In this document: piece by piece, positions 1 to 13,310 of the stretch
How the letters are laid out: the number at the start of each line of letters is the position of its first letter
Numbering within the stretch: position 1 is the first letter of the stretch
From: Holacanthus passer
Lineage: Eukaryota > Chordata > Actinopteri > Pomacanthidae
DNA: 64,000 nucleotides
Reading direction: 5' to 3'
Assembly (NCBI GenBank): GCA_025331565.1
Contig: JAFREQ010000009.1
Span: 7,181,501-7,245,500 of the forward strand
Position numbers and translations under genes: made by a program
The notes under the pieces: model-generated
Databases searched by the model: none
Seen by the model: the letters and a program-made list of their open reading frames with translations, nothing else
What the model was told of the DNA's origin: nothing

Positions 1-2330
1 GCGTCCTCTCTGAGAGGGGTCCGCCTTCCATTCGTTTTGTGTCTCTGGATCCATGACGTGAATCTATATGTTGGTTTAAAGGATTAGTCTGCATTTTAAT
101 TGAACCGAAGAGGTCTGCTGCTTAGATGACTTAATAAGTATTAGGATATGATCAAAACACAAGGAGCAAATTTGGATTTATGTCTTCTAGTTTAAGTGGC
201 CAAACAGACTTTAATGAGGATTTTAATGCAGCGATGCCCGGGCCATATTTCAGGATGCTAATAGCCATTACAGATCATTAACCTTGACTTTTTATGGTAT
301 TGATTATAAGTGCTAGGGATCATCACATGCATGCAAACATTCATATACTCACGTCCATGAGCCTCCTTGGCCCAAACACAAACACACACTCACACAGCTT
401 GAGAGCTCCATGAAACCACCTATCAACCCATTATGCACATGACAGGGTAAAGTGATCCAGTATAAGTGCATTGATCCTCCCGGTCTTATTCAGTCTGATG
501 ATGACCCGGGCCTAGTGATAACATTTCACAACCAGACAAGCCAACAGAGCTGAATGGACAGTAAGGAGCTGACTCACGGCGTCAGTAGGAAAAACAGCCG
601 ATCATGGTCTGATTGAGTTGAACATCTTAAGGCAATTGACGAGAGCTTCAATGGTCACTTAAAGAAATGTTTCTATATAGCAAGGCCACTGTTTCGCTGG
701 GGGATGATTACAGGCTTGGCTGCGTTGTGAAGTATATTAAGCCCCACAGAATGGAAATCTCAGCATCTCTCGATACGTCTCCCACTCACATTGAGGAACA
801 CCACTCCGGATTCAAGGGGTACAAGAGCGTGAGATTGAAAATGGTACGGATACCCAGTGAAGGTGTCTGGAGGCAAGGCCCGAGTAAATCTGGATGATGT
901 TTGCCTTTTATCAAAGTTGACTTTTTACCAATGCCACAGGGAGGCGACCACATCAAAATGCCTCTATTCTTAGGGGAAATGTGCACTGAACTTGTCTGGC
1001 ATCGCACCATAGGAAGTTATGCTGCCCTTTGAAGGAGCCACATTTATATAGTTTTTAAAAAACCCACGGCAAAGAAGATGTAAATAGCCAAGCAGACATA
1101 GTTGCTGTCACACTGCCCTTGGATGAAGAATATCTGTCTGGCAGACAGTGGCCCCTGGGTGAACCTGGCATTTGATGCAATTTGTCTGGTCCCAGGGCTG
1201 AATACACAATAAAGGCGGCCTGTTTCTTGGTCAGCGCTCCATCAGAGTGTCAGAGTTTCATTCTTTTTGTATATATTGGTTTTCTCCGGAAAGTATTGTA
1301 TCTTTACATTGAAGAATTTCATTTGGGTTTTAATGCATCCCAAGATGAATGAAGAGTCTTAAGAACATTAGTGAAACTAGTTGTGAAAGCTTTTCTTTAG
1401 TGCACAGTCTGTGGTTCGGCAAGGACCATATGAACTCTTGTAAAATGCTGTTAGACATTTTCTTTTTTTTACATCGGGCTGCAGAAGAGTTTTTATCTTT
1501 AAAGTCCATTAACTTGCTCCATCTGCAGGTTGAACTTTACAGGGTTCAACATACCCTTTTGCCCCAACATAACAACATGCAAAAAGAAAAAAAAATCTTG
1601 AACAGATTGAAGGCCATCACACTGAAAAGGTTTCATTTGGAAGAAATTTTACATAATAATCCTGATATTTTACCACGTTAATGCATCAATTCATATATTT
1701 GCTGATGCAAAGAAAAATGATAACACACTTTACACATACAGCAAAAAAAGATCTGCGAGTGCAAATTTATCCTCATTCCCTTATTTCAATGATCTGATGA
1801 TGCTTTTTCCCCTTTATATTTTGCACTGCGTCTCCGTGACATTATTCCCCCGTGATCAAAGGTGCTTTGTCAGCAGTGTCGACAGCTGACACCAGGTCAG
1901 TGGGAATCAGAGTATGAAGGTAGCAATAATACATAACACATGTCTCAGAAGACATCACTCCCCCAAAGTTGCTGCACGCCAATTAGATTAAAGCTGTATA
2001 TTACTTGTGGAAGGAGCAGAGGGAAGAAATCAATACAATGTCTCCAAGCAGGAGCCCTGAAACAACAGCTGCTGTCAGTTTGAGACTTATGTCACGAGGG
2101 CCCAGTAAAGTGAGTTGCAGTGTCCGTATAGGCTGCCCTGTCTCAGCCAATGTAGGTTTTTGAAGATGCAATTACAGCTGGACTGTGGGGGACTATAATC
2201 ATTTATGAGATCCTTTTCAAGAGGACAATGAGAGATATTGCAAGATTGTATCCAGTGGATCATTTTTTTCAGCCACACCCTTTTATCAACATTTTTAACA
2301 AATCAAATCCAACATTAAAAGAATAATTAT
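1..2330. other. Unique sequence, no gene recognised
   Basis: I see no gene, RNA or transposon here. The longest ATG-started frame (1349-1681) is about 110 codons and resembles no family I know, so it is probably chance. Small landmarks are an 8-bp GC palindrome (GCCCGGGC) near 237 and T/A-rich stretches. Several short blocks read like ordinary noncoding vertebrate DNA. Confidence 0.6.
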
Positions 2331-2642
2331 GCATTTTGGGAAACATGCTTATTTGCTTTCTTACTGAGAGTTTGATATAACAATGTTATAGAGTATCTTT
2401 CTACTAAATATAGTATAGTATATCTACTTAGCTTAGTTTAGATTAAAGGATGCAAACAGGCCTGACTCTGTCTACCAGTAACACAATCTACCTCCCAGTG
2501 ACTCTATAGCTCACTAATTAACACATTATAGCTTGTTATATTTCAATATCTTTGTTATCAATATCTGCCTACCAGCACCTGTAAAGCTCACTAATGAACA
2601 CATATGTGGTTTCTCTAATCTGTGCAGAAGTGTTTTACAGGC
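2331..2642 (+). repeat. Teleost interspersed repeat, copy 1
   Basis: This copy opens with a segment reading GCATTTTGGGAAACATGCTT and continues through a TTAGCTTAG-like core, a 'CTCTGTC' block, and a 'CCAGCACCT...AAGCTCACTAAT' block. That order matches a repeat I recall from many percomorph fish genomes, whose family name I do not recall. The 'tCTaCCTcCCAG...CTCACTAATtAACACAT' module occurs twice about 77 bp apart (from about 2487 and about 2564), so this copy carries an internal duplication. A second copy lies in inverted orientation at 3045-3331. No coding capacity is visible. It could be a nonautonomous DNA element or a SINE-like unit. The match rests on recall of the family, but the similarity to the 3.2-kb copy can be read directly in the window. 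Confidence 0.7.
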
Positions 2643-3044
2643 AGAAACCTTGAAAGTAGGTAGTTATGACAGCAGATATATACTTCAAGACTGTAGGGAA
2701 TGTCCAGCCTTCATTCAGACGTGCTTCGCTCAAGTATGCTACAAATATTTGTACCTTCAAGGTTGTATGATTTGCCCAATGATTTTTCATTTTGCATTTT
2801 ATGTTAAAGGATTTTATCAAGGTTTCATGATTTTTATGTGCATGAGTGCATGAGCACCTATGAGATTAATTATTTTTTTATTGTCATAATAATAAAGATG
2901 CTTCGTGAACATCTAAATCTTACTTTCTATTTTTCTTAATAACTCTGTAATTCTCAAATGACTTGGAATTAAAGCCGTGGGCTACTTGTCAGTCAGCACT
3001 GCTGTGTTGAAAGAAGGGATAATGGTGCGACAGGTAAAGTAGTC
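2643..3044. other. Spacer between inverted repeat copies
   Basis: This A/T-rich spacer of about 400 bp separates the two oppositely oriented copies of the same fish repeat. I see no gene or known element in it. Confidence 0.5.
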
Positions 3045-3331
3045 CATGCCCCCCTCCCAGAAAATAGTTCCAACATCCCTTTTTCCCTCTAAAATAACAA
3101 ATTGACGTTTTTACACTTCAGTTTTTAGACAGATTAAATAAACAAGATATAATGTGTTAATGAGTGGCCTAAAGAGTAGAGGTGCTGGGAGGCAGATTGT
3201 GTCACATTTGGACAGAGCCAGGAGATAACCATCTTCTGGCTATAGCTTCATACAACTGACAAATATCAGAGTGGTATCAATCTTCTCATTTAACTCTCAG
3301 CAAGAAAGCAAATAAGCGCTACTCCTTTAGT
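3045..3331 (-). repeat. Teleost interspersed repeat, copy 2 (inverted)
   Basis: Read on the minus strand, the sequence starts near 3331 with 'GCGCTTATTTGCTTTCTTGC' and continues with GAGAGTTA, an AAGATTGATACCACTCT block, CTCCTGGCTCTGTCC, CTGCCTCCCAGCACCTCTA and CACTCATTAACAC. This is the same module order as copy 1 at 2331-2642, but on the opposite strand. The copy is closer to the form I recall from other fish than copy 1, which has an internal duplication. The end toward 3045 is indistinct. No protein is encoded. Confidence 0.72.
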
Positions 3332-6300
3332 TTAGATGAGAATTAAGTGACACTTCAGTATTGCACACAGATGTGATTGGGCATAAAAGAGAAACTGGAG
3401 GCAAAGGGGACCATTAAGCTCGATAATGGGTTCTGAATACAACAGCATCATAATTTAAATACTAATTTGTGTGGATACATGACTATATTCGGGGTAAACA
3501 ATGTAAATATCTGATTAATAAAGACCTAATGTTATGCAAGATTAATAACACTAACCCCATGCAATTACTCACCCTTCCTTTGCAGGCTTTGGAGCATGCG
3601 ACACATAATCAACTACAAGGTCAATGGAGAGCTCAGGTCAGGAGACGATGCGGGCATAATAGGTCTTTTATACACAGGGATTAATCAGAAACGAAGATGT
3701 GGTGACACTGCTTTATGAGTGTGTCTGCACTCAAGGAGCAGCGCCGCAACACATCTGCAGTCCTCAAAGGTCGACCGCAGTTTAAGGAATCTTTCACCGC
3801 CGCTCATAAATTATCCTGATGAGCACTCTGATGGTCTGAGCCAAAGGGGTGGCTCTAGGAACCTTATCAAATCTATTATGCACAAATGAAACAGGTAGGG
3901 GCCGTCATTAAAATCAGAGCTAGCCAAGTCAAGCTGCAGAAAAATTATAACATGATTAGGTCTTGGAGTAAAAACAACAAAAACAAAAAAAGAGATCAAC
4001 ATCAGTTGCAAAAGCTGAGGCATGATGCATCACAGGAGGGGGTAGAGTTAGATTTAATCAGCTCTGGATGGAGAGAGGAAGTAAAAAAAAGAGACACAAG
4101 TGCAATCACTCATTTAAGCACAGACAGTGCTTTGTCATAGATGAGCTGCATGGGCCCTGCTTGACATGGAAAATGTAAACAGCTTCTCTTATGGGGTGAC
4201 GTCGAAGATGGATTTGATAAAGTACGGAAGCCTACTTACTTGATGGATTTCACTTTGTCTGCCTTATTCATTATATATTATACAGACAATTAGCATGCCA
4301 AAGATAAGAACAGGAAATGACTGGGTCAGTGAGCAGACAAGGAAGTTGATAAGAGGAGGATGTTATGGAGACAGTGACGGTAAATGGCAGAGGGAGATTG
4401 ATGCCGACGGAAGTTTGCTTCCGAAGCTTTTGAGAGTGAGAATACAGGATGTGGTGTTTGTCTTAGATTGGCGGCATAAAATGGTTAAATTATCAATGAA
4501 CGTTGTTTACTGGAGGAAATCAAATATTTCCTCCCCCTGTTTCCCAAAACTTATTACATGTTAGGCCTTGTGGCATCCCTTACTTGAAAGTGAAAAATCT
4601 CAATTGTACAAGTGAAGAGGCGTTTTAGCACTCAATTGGGTGAAATAAACTCCCTCGCCTTCATGACTGAATCCTCTTTTATTGGATTTTGCCTCCAGAA
4701 CAAAAACAAATTCGAGTCGTGCGTCCCGGCTTAGTGTACCGGCTGCGTCTGCACCTCAATGACAGATTGAGGGTTATGCATGCGACAAACAAAGGACGAG
4801 ACCGAAGGGGGAGCGAGCTGCCGGTGGTGGTGGTATTGGCTTGTTCTTCAGGGTCTCCAGACAGTTTTGCAGGATCTGCCCTGGATAAACGATTGAGCTC
4901 ATTTACAGACTGATACAGCTGTGCTGCTCCGCGAAACACCATGTTAGGTCATTTCTGCCTGGAACAACAACAATCAACCTCTTCAGCAAGTCCATGAACC
5001 ACACTAATCCCATTTAATTGCCACATCTTTACAGCTGACTGTAGCTTTTTCTTTGTACCGTTCTGTTGTGTCTGTAGCCTCTACATCGTGTTCATACTTG
5101 TGATCTGTGACAGTACATTATACCTGTCATACCTATTATATATTCATATTGGCAGACAACATCAATATATGCTGTATGTACAATGTGGCTGCTCCAGTTT
5201 CCTTCTAGGAAAAACGATGTTCTCATCTCTTACATCAAAAGCCCTCGTGTCCTCAATGCGCTGCCCTCATCTGTCTGGGAGTTTTGGTTATCGACGGCAG
5301 AGCCGCTGCACCGTGTCGACTTGCCAAAAACACTCACGTGGCCGCAACTGTTGTTTTATTCTGTCTGGGGCAGACACAAACTTGGATAGAGCCTCCAGAC
5401 ATCAGACTTCTTTTCAGCATCACGTGCTGTAAAATCAGCTATTTTCTATGCAATGAATCAACAGCACACAAGGACACGAGTCTGGTGGTGAAACAAAAAG
5501 CTAGTCAGCCATCCCACATGACAATGAAATAGATCAAAGCCACAGAGAAGAATGGTGCTCATAAAATGGTTGGTGTAATGAAACTTTAAGGATTGGGGCC
5601 TATCAGCATTCCCTGACCTGATTATCTTGAATGCACTGCATCTGGTGGGTAGATCTCAATGCTCGAAACTCCAGCGTTGTTGAAAATTTATATGCAGAGA
5701 AGAACAGTGAGAGTATTCCCAGCAGCATGTCTAGAGTCTGAATTTTTTTTTTTTTTTCAGATCCACCAGAACTGTAATGTGCTTCAATGGGATTACAAGT
5801 GATTTTGCAGCCACGAAATATTTTAGTGTGGCACTCTCAAACTGTTGAGGCTGTGTTAAAACAAGTATTCACAATTCTCTTGCCAGAAGCGAGACGGGGG
5901 CTTCATGTTTCAAAAGCAACTTTTGACATTAGATATTTACAGGACACGTTGAGGACACGTTTGAAGACACGCAGACTGGATCTTGTGTCCGGCAGATGAG
6001 AAATTATCCAAACTGGTATCAGATCTTTAAAACCACATATGGAAAGGATTCATTTTTATTGTCTCGTGAATGGAAACCGACCATCCACTAAGGAAATGCA
6101 TAGAGATTAAGACTGAAAAAGTTAGTGATATTGGAGTAAGGGAGTGAGAGAATCAATTTATTTGGTATATAAAAAAAGCCACTTTGGCAAATTTGACATC
6201 TGAAAGGGTTCAGGGTAGAAAAAACATTATATAAGTATTTTTTTATTGTCACAGTCATTATGACTATTAAACATACTGATAATCTATTTTCTTACAATTC

Positions 6301-9300
6301 AGTTGAAAAGGTTACCTCAGATTCTTCTTCAAAAGAGTTTTCACATCAGTTGAATGATTTGAGGAAAAAGTCACAATTTGAGCAGAGTGAGTTTCTTTTC
6401 AAACGGCATATGCTGTATTTTTGAGTTACAAGCCACACATATTTTGTTTGACACATATATATCAGTGAAGCATTTCTCTCGGTGAGAAATTATTTATTCT
6501 ATGTAGTGAGTGGTGCTGGGGTCACGGAGCTTTTGTTGGCAGCAGGTTGTATCGTGATGCTGTGTTCAGTGAAGCTTACATTACTTTTCTGCCCACTGGA
6601 AAGGTTGTCAGTCAGTCAGTAGGACTTTAAATTCCCACGCAAGATCAAGCTCTTTTGTTCTCAATAAATTACTGTTAGAAATCTGCGGCACCATTAGGTT
6701 CAAACTAAAGTCAGTATTCCTCCTCTTTGTTTCAGGTTACATTTCACAAACGCCTCACCACTGCCAGATGCACTTTATTTATTTGTTCATCATTCGGACC
6801 TGAGGAAGCGCAGTGGTCATATTCTGGAAGAAATTGTACTAAAATATCCATGAGATGGATAGTCATGGTCGAACCTGGCCTTTCAGGATCAGCCAGGATG
6901 GAGCATCAATAATGTATTATCAGTCATCAACGTTGCATATTAGATGGAGGATCGGAGACAGGCTACACTACTAAGGTGATTACCATCTCAACCCTTGCCC
7001 GCTCTTAAACTGAACCTTGAATGGAAATATGATTTTTCTTGGCAGGGCGCAACACTGACGGGAAGGTTCTGGGACTTTTAAGAGTCCTCTGTTATCCATC
7101 ACTAAGCTGAAATCTTTAAAAGGTTTCACTTCAGTGATTTGGTTTCTGAGAGGTCGGAAGCAGCCTCCTGTAAGAATTTGTTAACAAGTAGTGCAGTCGA
7201 TATGATGTGGATCATTAGTTTGAACAGCACATGGCAATACATATGGAGATAGTCTCAAAGGAATGAGATTAAGAACACCTTGAATTTTTGTTCATGTCAC
7301 TGAACTACGAAAAAATTTTGATATAGTTTTTTTTCTGCCTAAGATCTTCAGAGATTTAGTAAGACATCAAAGTGTAAAAAACTATGCTTTTTGCAAAAAA
7401 AAATCCTTATTTGTCAACTGATAAATAAATCAAATATGAAATGATAATAAATAAAAACTCAACTCTGTTTATCAAAATTACTTTATTCAGAATTTTTTTC
7501 ATCCATAAAATCTCTTTATGCATCACATTGGCTTAGATGTAACTCTACATCTTCGGTGGATCTATATAACCTCCACCTATATCTCCACCCACCCTTCCCA
7601 GACTTGTCTGAAGCTTCGACTCATCAAACACACAAACCTCATGTCATTCATCAGCTAAACAAACGCCTCATTGGAGAGAGCCTTGTGTCAATGTTACAAA
7701 AATCTTAGGTAATTGCACTTTTGAATAATTAAAAATTCTTGACTAGTCTGGTGTCAGCTTGACATAAAACAGGAAAAAAAAAAAAAAAAGGGGAGTGAAA
7801 TGTTGCCCTAAACGAGGGTTTGATTTGTGATCAATAGCAAACGACATTAAAGATCCCAAAGCTGAAGGTGTTAGATTTACTGTTGAGGATGCAGGATGTG
7901 AACATCTATTCATGAGGGCGGACGGTGACATTAAGAATCAGACGTACGTGGGAGTTCTTGCAAAGCTTTGAATTCAGACATAAAAGAGAAAAGTTGATGT
8001 AAGAAATACTGGAGAAGAAGAAGTTGTTTGATCTTGTGATTTATTCACCCTGTTCGAGGATTATTTGGGCACATTGAAGCGTATTCTTCATATCAAGGTT
8101 TTGTTCCTGGTGAAATATACTTGCATTTGTGTCTTTAAGTTATATAAGTGGCTCATTTTATAAAACACGTGAGCAGAGTGGATGGTGCCGCCTCACACCC
8201 ACCCCCACCCCAAACCCACTGACTCGGCAGGAATCACATTTTTCCAGGCCCCGAGTGAAATCCCCCTTTATAAGGACCCACGAATGTACGCTAGATAATC
8301 AGTCTGGGCACTCGAAAAAGTTTTGTGTATGTGGGTGTTTTCCTGCACAGCCCACTGCAGTTAAACCAGCAATAGACTGCACCCAGAGGAAGGAATTAAG
8401 TGCCATGGCTGGTGGCTGCCACTAACACCTTAAATGCATGCTGTTTTATAAAAGGCACAACGGCGGATGACTCCCATTAAACAGAACTCCTATAAACTCA
8501 GCCCCGTGTTTGAATGTTTATGACAATGGGAGATTGAGGAAGGATACGAGGAGCTTGTCGCGCTGCGCCCTCTCAGATGCCCTTAGCTGAAACCTTTTCG
8601 GCAAATAGTTTTATGGATGAACGCTTATCCATATTCCAGCGAGGTAAGTGATGCGATTTCACTGTTGATTACCTCTGCTGATCGGTGTGATTGGTTTAGT
8701 GTTAGATAAATATAGGAGACTTCTGAATGGAATGATAAATACATACGGACCCTGCACCGTATCAAGGCAAACAATGCATGGATTATGACGGTAAGAATGA
8801 ACCAGGAGGCTGATTTTATCCTGATGAGCTCTCGAACAACTTTTGGGGCAGTACCCTGCAAGGTCAGCGCATGACATTAATTGAAGCTAATCTCAAGTCG
8901 GTTCTGCGTAAAGTTTGACCTCAGCTGACGGGTTATTCGTACCATGTAATTTTGCAGGATTAACATGATACCGATCTCCTGCCTTTAATCTCCCAGTAAT
9001 TTAAACCCAAAATTGATCCACCGGCCTAAATGGACAGTTTTTAAAAATCTGCAGCATATCAGATGTATTACCTCAGTGAGGCACTTCATCAGAACAACTC
9101 AGAGTCAAAGTGACATTTTGGGTAGCATTGCATTTCTGGGCCAGCCCTGAAAGGCTCTTTCCGTTCTCAGTGTTTCAGGGGCACTTGACAGGGCAACCCT
9201 TCTCCGGCAAGGCTAGCGGCCAGGCAGTCTAGGCCGTGATACATGAAGAATCAGATTGCACATGAGCACCAATCCAAACAACTTGTCATGGAAAGATATT

Positions 9301-9724
9301 TACTCCTCAGTTCAGACATTATTCACACACAACTATGCCCTTGGTGGATAAGGAGCCGTCTTGGGCTGAAAGAAGAGTCGTCCTGTTCACCTCATCTGTC
9401 CCGGAGAGAGGGAGAGACAGACAAAGGCAGTGAGCGAGAGGCGAGTGGAGAGAGAATATAGTGATGAAGTGGAGAGAGGGGGGGTATGCTGTGGAGGGCA
9501 AAGATGGAAAAAGCAAGAGCAAGAAGGAAACAGACACATGGAGTACAGCTGATGAAGACAGAATAAAGGAAAATGCTGGTTCTCAATGCTTGGGTCTTAT
9601 TTTTGTACTTTTGGGGATGATTTTTTTCTCTGTTTTTGGAATTATACTCATGAAATCTGGAAACAGCACCATCGCTACAGTACAGCCCAATGGGGCGAAT
9701 CACATAAGTCAGACAATCAGCTCT
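3332..9724. other. Unique sequence, no gene recognised
   Basis: No coding exon or element was recognised in about 6.4 kb. A/T homopolymer runs occur at about 5743-5758 (T) and 7771-7789 (A). Segments around 3770-3900, 8380-8560 and 8860-9010 look like ordinary or mildly constrained noncoding DNA, with nothing decisive. Short open frames overlap on both strands around 4.7-4.9, 5.1-5.5 and 9.3-9.9 kb, and none resembles a known protein. Confidence 0.55.
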
Positions 9725-10140
9725 ATGGAGCATTTTAGCATCTTTCAGCTCATTGTTTTGGTTCACTCTGACCAGAACACTCTCATTAACCTCGTCTTCA
9801 GCCATAGCAGTCAGCTATTTCTGGTTTACAAAGTGGGGCATTTAGCTGCTCCAGTGCCAGATATTTTCCTCAGGAGACTGTGAGGACCAAATGTGAGGTA
9901 AAAGAAGGGTAAATGTTGGACTTTAATTTGTCAGGTGGACAGAAGCATGAGCCCAGATTATGACTAATGGTGCACCATTTCTGCTACATATGTAAATAGG
10001 CAACAGTTCCTTATACTAATGTTTAAAACTACAACTTTATAATGTGATTTCAGTTTGTTGCACTGCCCCCCAGTTGCAAATAAATAAATAAATACGGGCT
10101 TAAAGGTAAACCAAAAGTCAAACGTCCCAAAGTTTGTTTG
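9725..10140 (+). repeat. Second teleost repeat family, copy A
   Basis: The diagnostic order is 'AGCATCTTTCAGCTCATTG', 'TTTACAAAGTGGGGCATTTA', 'GCCAGATATTTTCCTCAGGAG', 'GAGGACCAAATG', 'GTGGACAGAAGCATGA', then a 3' portion with 'GTGATTTCAGTTTG' and 'GCACTGCCCCCCAGTTGC'. I recall this combination from many teleost genomes (class unknown to me, possibly a nonautonomous DNA transposon). The central GCATTTAGC-to-TAAAAG stretch is shared with the second copy at 38325-38610, which supports a dispersed repeat from the window alone. An open frame covering 9461-9883 runs into the repeat and should not be taken as a gene. The GCCCCCCAGTTG stretch is a weak (10 of 12) match to a CTCF-type core on the minus strand. 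Confidence 0.72.
10081..10095. repeat. (TAAA)n tract
   Basis: A short tetranucleotide run (TAAATAAATAAATAA) lies inside the 3' part of the second-family repeat, probably its degenerate A-rich tail. Confidence 0.6.
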
Positions 10141-13100
10141 TTTTCCTGTGCAACCCAAAATTGTCTGACTGCATGTTTTATTATCAACAGGAATTATGTC
10201 CAGACTACAAATATAATACCCATGTTGCATGACGCTAGAATTTCCCTTTGAGTTTGAAAGGTCTCTGACATATAAATGCAGCCAGCTCTAAAGACTTGGA
10301 GTCGTTTAAGCCACATTGATAATGCAGGAGAGACCATCGTTTATGCTAAAACCCCTTTTAACGCTTAACCAACCACTGAACAGTGGTCAGTCTGCTTTCA
10401 GACTCTCTGGTAATAGCTTAGGACTGTTACTTGGGAGACAGGGGCTGTGCATGTGTGTCCACCACTCTATGTACCACAGGCAGCGCCAGGAAGGGGCCTA
10501 GAGGATAACACCCCCACAACACTCCCAAGAAGCTTATGTGGCTTATATATAATTTAATACATTTTTTTGTGTGTAAATAGTATAATATATAATTTCAAAA
10601 ATGAATAAATACATCAATAAAACAAAGCAATTTAATACTAAAAAAAAAGAAACCAGCACAGGTGATCTGGTTCAGCCAATGGGCATTGGCCTTTTGACCT
10701 TACTTCCACTTCCTGTTAGCCAGAGCACAATTTTATAATACCTTTGCATTAGAGAAGTGGATGTATTAAAATGGATTGTCTTTTTAAAAATTCACATGCG
10801 GAGACTCAATCAAAACCTGGAAACAAGAGTGATTGTGAACCCAGTGGATACAGTACACATACACAATAATACAGAGGACGTTAATAGGGCTCATTAAAGT
10901 GTAAACACAATGCTGGTAGTCACTGACCAGGACTAATACTCGCAGAGCTCTCCCAGGCTCACTGGCTGCTGCAAAGAAAACAGGGTCATACTATCACCAA
11001 CACTCAGGAGTTCCTCTCCCTCATGATGCATTTATAGACCTGTACAAACTGATATACATATCTCCGACACTTTGCATCACATCAATAAGCTGCGAGTGCA
11101 GTTTTTCTTCTCTGTGTCCTTTGAAAAACTACTTGAAGAGCAGCAGTGGGGACTGTTGAACCAGTAACCTGGCACTGTTGGCTATAAACACTGAGTGAAC
11201 AAAGGCCCAGGACAGCGACACAATCACTGACGTCTTTGCGCTCGACAACAGTTTTGTTGTGAAGATGCCCAATGGTTAGTGCATATTTTTTTACTCTGTT
11301 GCCTTTGATACATTTAATGCGTTTGGTGGCACAAATTCTGACTCCTTATAGTTAAGTCTACGCGGTGCTCATTCATATAACATTAGGTCTATAGAAGATA
11401 ACTGTTGATTCATTAGTCGAGGTGTTGGTAACTGGCAGCACAAGTATGTCTCTGAAACTGATGCTGAAATAAGATCTGTCTGTTGCTTGTTACTTGTGTG
11501 CAAACCCTATGTGCTGCATAATGGCATGAAATTTTACATTCAGAGGTGTGTTTACATAAGTGGTTTGTGTACTGTACGTCCCCTGAGCCGAATATCTTGC
11601 CTTGTGTTTAACACAGAACGACATCATTACTGTCGTGCAGCGGTTATTGCCAATGTGCGCGTTTGCGTGTCGGGGATGTTGCAGTGGAAATTAATCTGTG
11701 ACGACCGGCACATTAATGGGAAACCCTAAATTTCTGAGCACCCTTGCTGAAAAATCGAGCAAACCCCAGAGCACCGGAAAAAGAAAATCTCTGCTCTCCG
11801 CCTGCGTGTCTGACAGCGGCTCAGTGGTAAGACGGATGTTTCCTCCCCGTTGACTGTCCATCCTGCTGGCGTAAATCATCTCTGTCACTCAACAACAATC
11901 CTCTATGCAGAGCCTCATTAGTCTAACCACACAAGAGCTCCCTCTCACATGCAGCCAGGCAGCTCAGCTATCTGCAGTTGCACAACTCCCAGCAGATGTT
12001 GCCGGCTTTTCTACCACAAAGACAAATATACACACTCCACACTCAGGCACTTAAGCAAGCAGTTACACGCACATAGTACTACTACTACTAGAGTAATCCA
12101 CAAATGTGCATGCCGCTGTAAATGTGCCTGTGGGGACAGAGCCCATGTATGAACATAGATGTTAGGTTACTGAGGTGTAGCCACACACCCAACTTTCCTC
12201 TGGACTTCCGTGTAAGAACCACTGTAAAAAGCTCTCTAACGCAAAGTCCAATATTGGATGGCCTCACCTAATGTGCATGTAATGGGGCCCATTAAAGGGG
12301 CCATAAACAGTGCCTGGCATGTGGAAAAAGAGTTTAGTGTTTTAGAGGGTCTTATTGTTTGTGGAATTTAAAAGAAGAGGAAACATTTACGAGCCAATCG
12401 GCTGCCCGGCCTGCAGATAATGTTATCCTGCTTCAAGTCAGACACCTGCAGTGCAACTTTTAAACACCGAGCCCGAATCTGTATGCAGTGGCCACATCAC
12501 CCCCTGCAGTCATTGTAGCTCTCTTTGCTTACACACTTTTGCAGTAGTCAAGTGGTGGGATGAAGAGCAAAGCGTGTGTGTGAGCTGATGAGCTTTGGAA
12601 ACCGCCCAGAAAGCTTTCGCGAATGCCAGTTACTTCTGGCTAACTTGGACAAATTCTGATTGTTGCTTCATTTAGCGTCAACAAGATAATTGTGGACGCC
12701 AAAGACATCTGCTCTAAGTTTGGAAGTGATTTGCTTGCATAGTTTGGTTCGGGATGCTGAAAATAATATCGCTGAGAGAGCCAAGACAGACCTTCTGCTA
12801 TGAGACTCATCTTGGGGACGAGTGGGCACAGGAAGGGAAGGGACACCCAAATAGCACAAAAGAGAAATTGTTTCCTTGGTACTTCTTCCTCAACCTCCAG
12901 AAACCTGCTCCCAACAGGGACCGCAGATTGGGCTTCGAGTCTAATCTGAGCAAAAATCAACATCTTAAGGTGCTTTAACTGATATATTTACGTATGTGTC
13001 GGCTGTGAGGATAAAACCTGAGCATCTGTGGGTGATGCTCTCAAAATGCACACACATTTGGAATCATTACTATGGATCTGTGCATGTGTGCCGGCCTGTC

Positions 13101-13267
13101 TGTGTGTATTTTTCTACCTTTGCCCTCAGCCATGCAGCAAGCTTTGGGAAACTCCCATCTCACCAGCTCTGTATTCCCCGCAGCCTTCATTCCATACAGC
13201 ACACAATGTGAGGAGGAGACGTGACTCATCCTGGTATGAAGCCTCTCCTCTCATCCCTCCCACTTTC

Positions 13268-13274
<7 letters not shown>
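10141..13274. other. Unique sequence, no gene recognised
   Basis: I see no gene in this stretch. Noted: A/T-rich DNA at 10540-10640, a short (CTA)n at about 12078-12090, and a stop-poor patch on both strands at 12640-12978 whose translations resemble nothing I know. GC- and CpG-moderate DNA at 11200-11900 shows no clear promoter features. Confidence 0.55.

Positions 13275-13306
<32 letters not shown>
13275..13306 (+). repeat. (CT)16 microsatellite
   Basis: An uninterrupted CT dinucleotide run of about 32 bp, preceded by a pyrimidine-rich leader. A run this long and pure is likely polymorphic in length. Confidence 0.95.

Positions 13307-13310
<4 letters not shown>

Noticed and set aside
9461..9883. 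140-codon plus-strand frame with a hydrophobic segment
   Set aside because: Its second half lies inside the interspersed repeat starting at 9725, and the minus strand is open too. The hydrophobic run comes from T-rich DNA.
11270..11285. ATG followed by GTTAGT as a tiny first exon
   Set aside because: AAGATGCCCAATGGTTAGT gives only about three codons before a donor-like site, with no promoter features. Too short to support.
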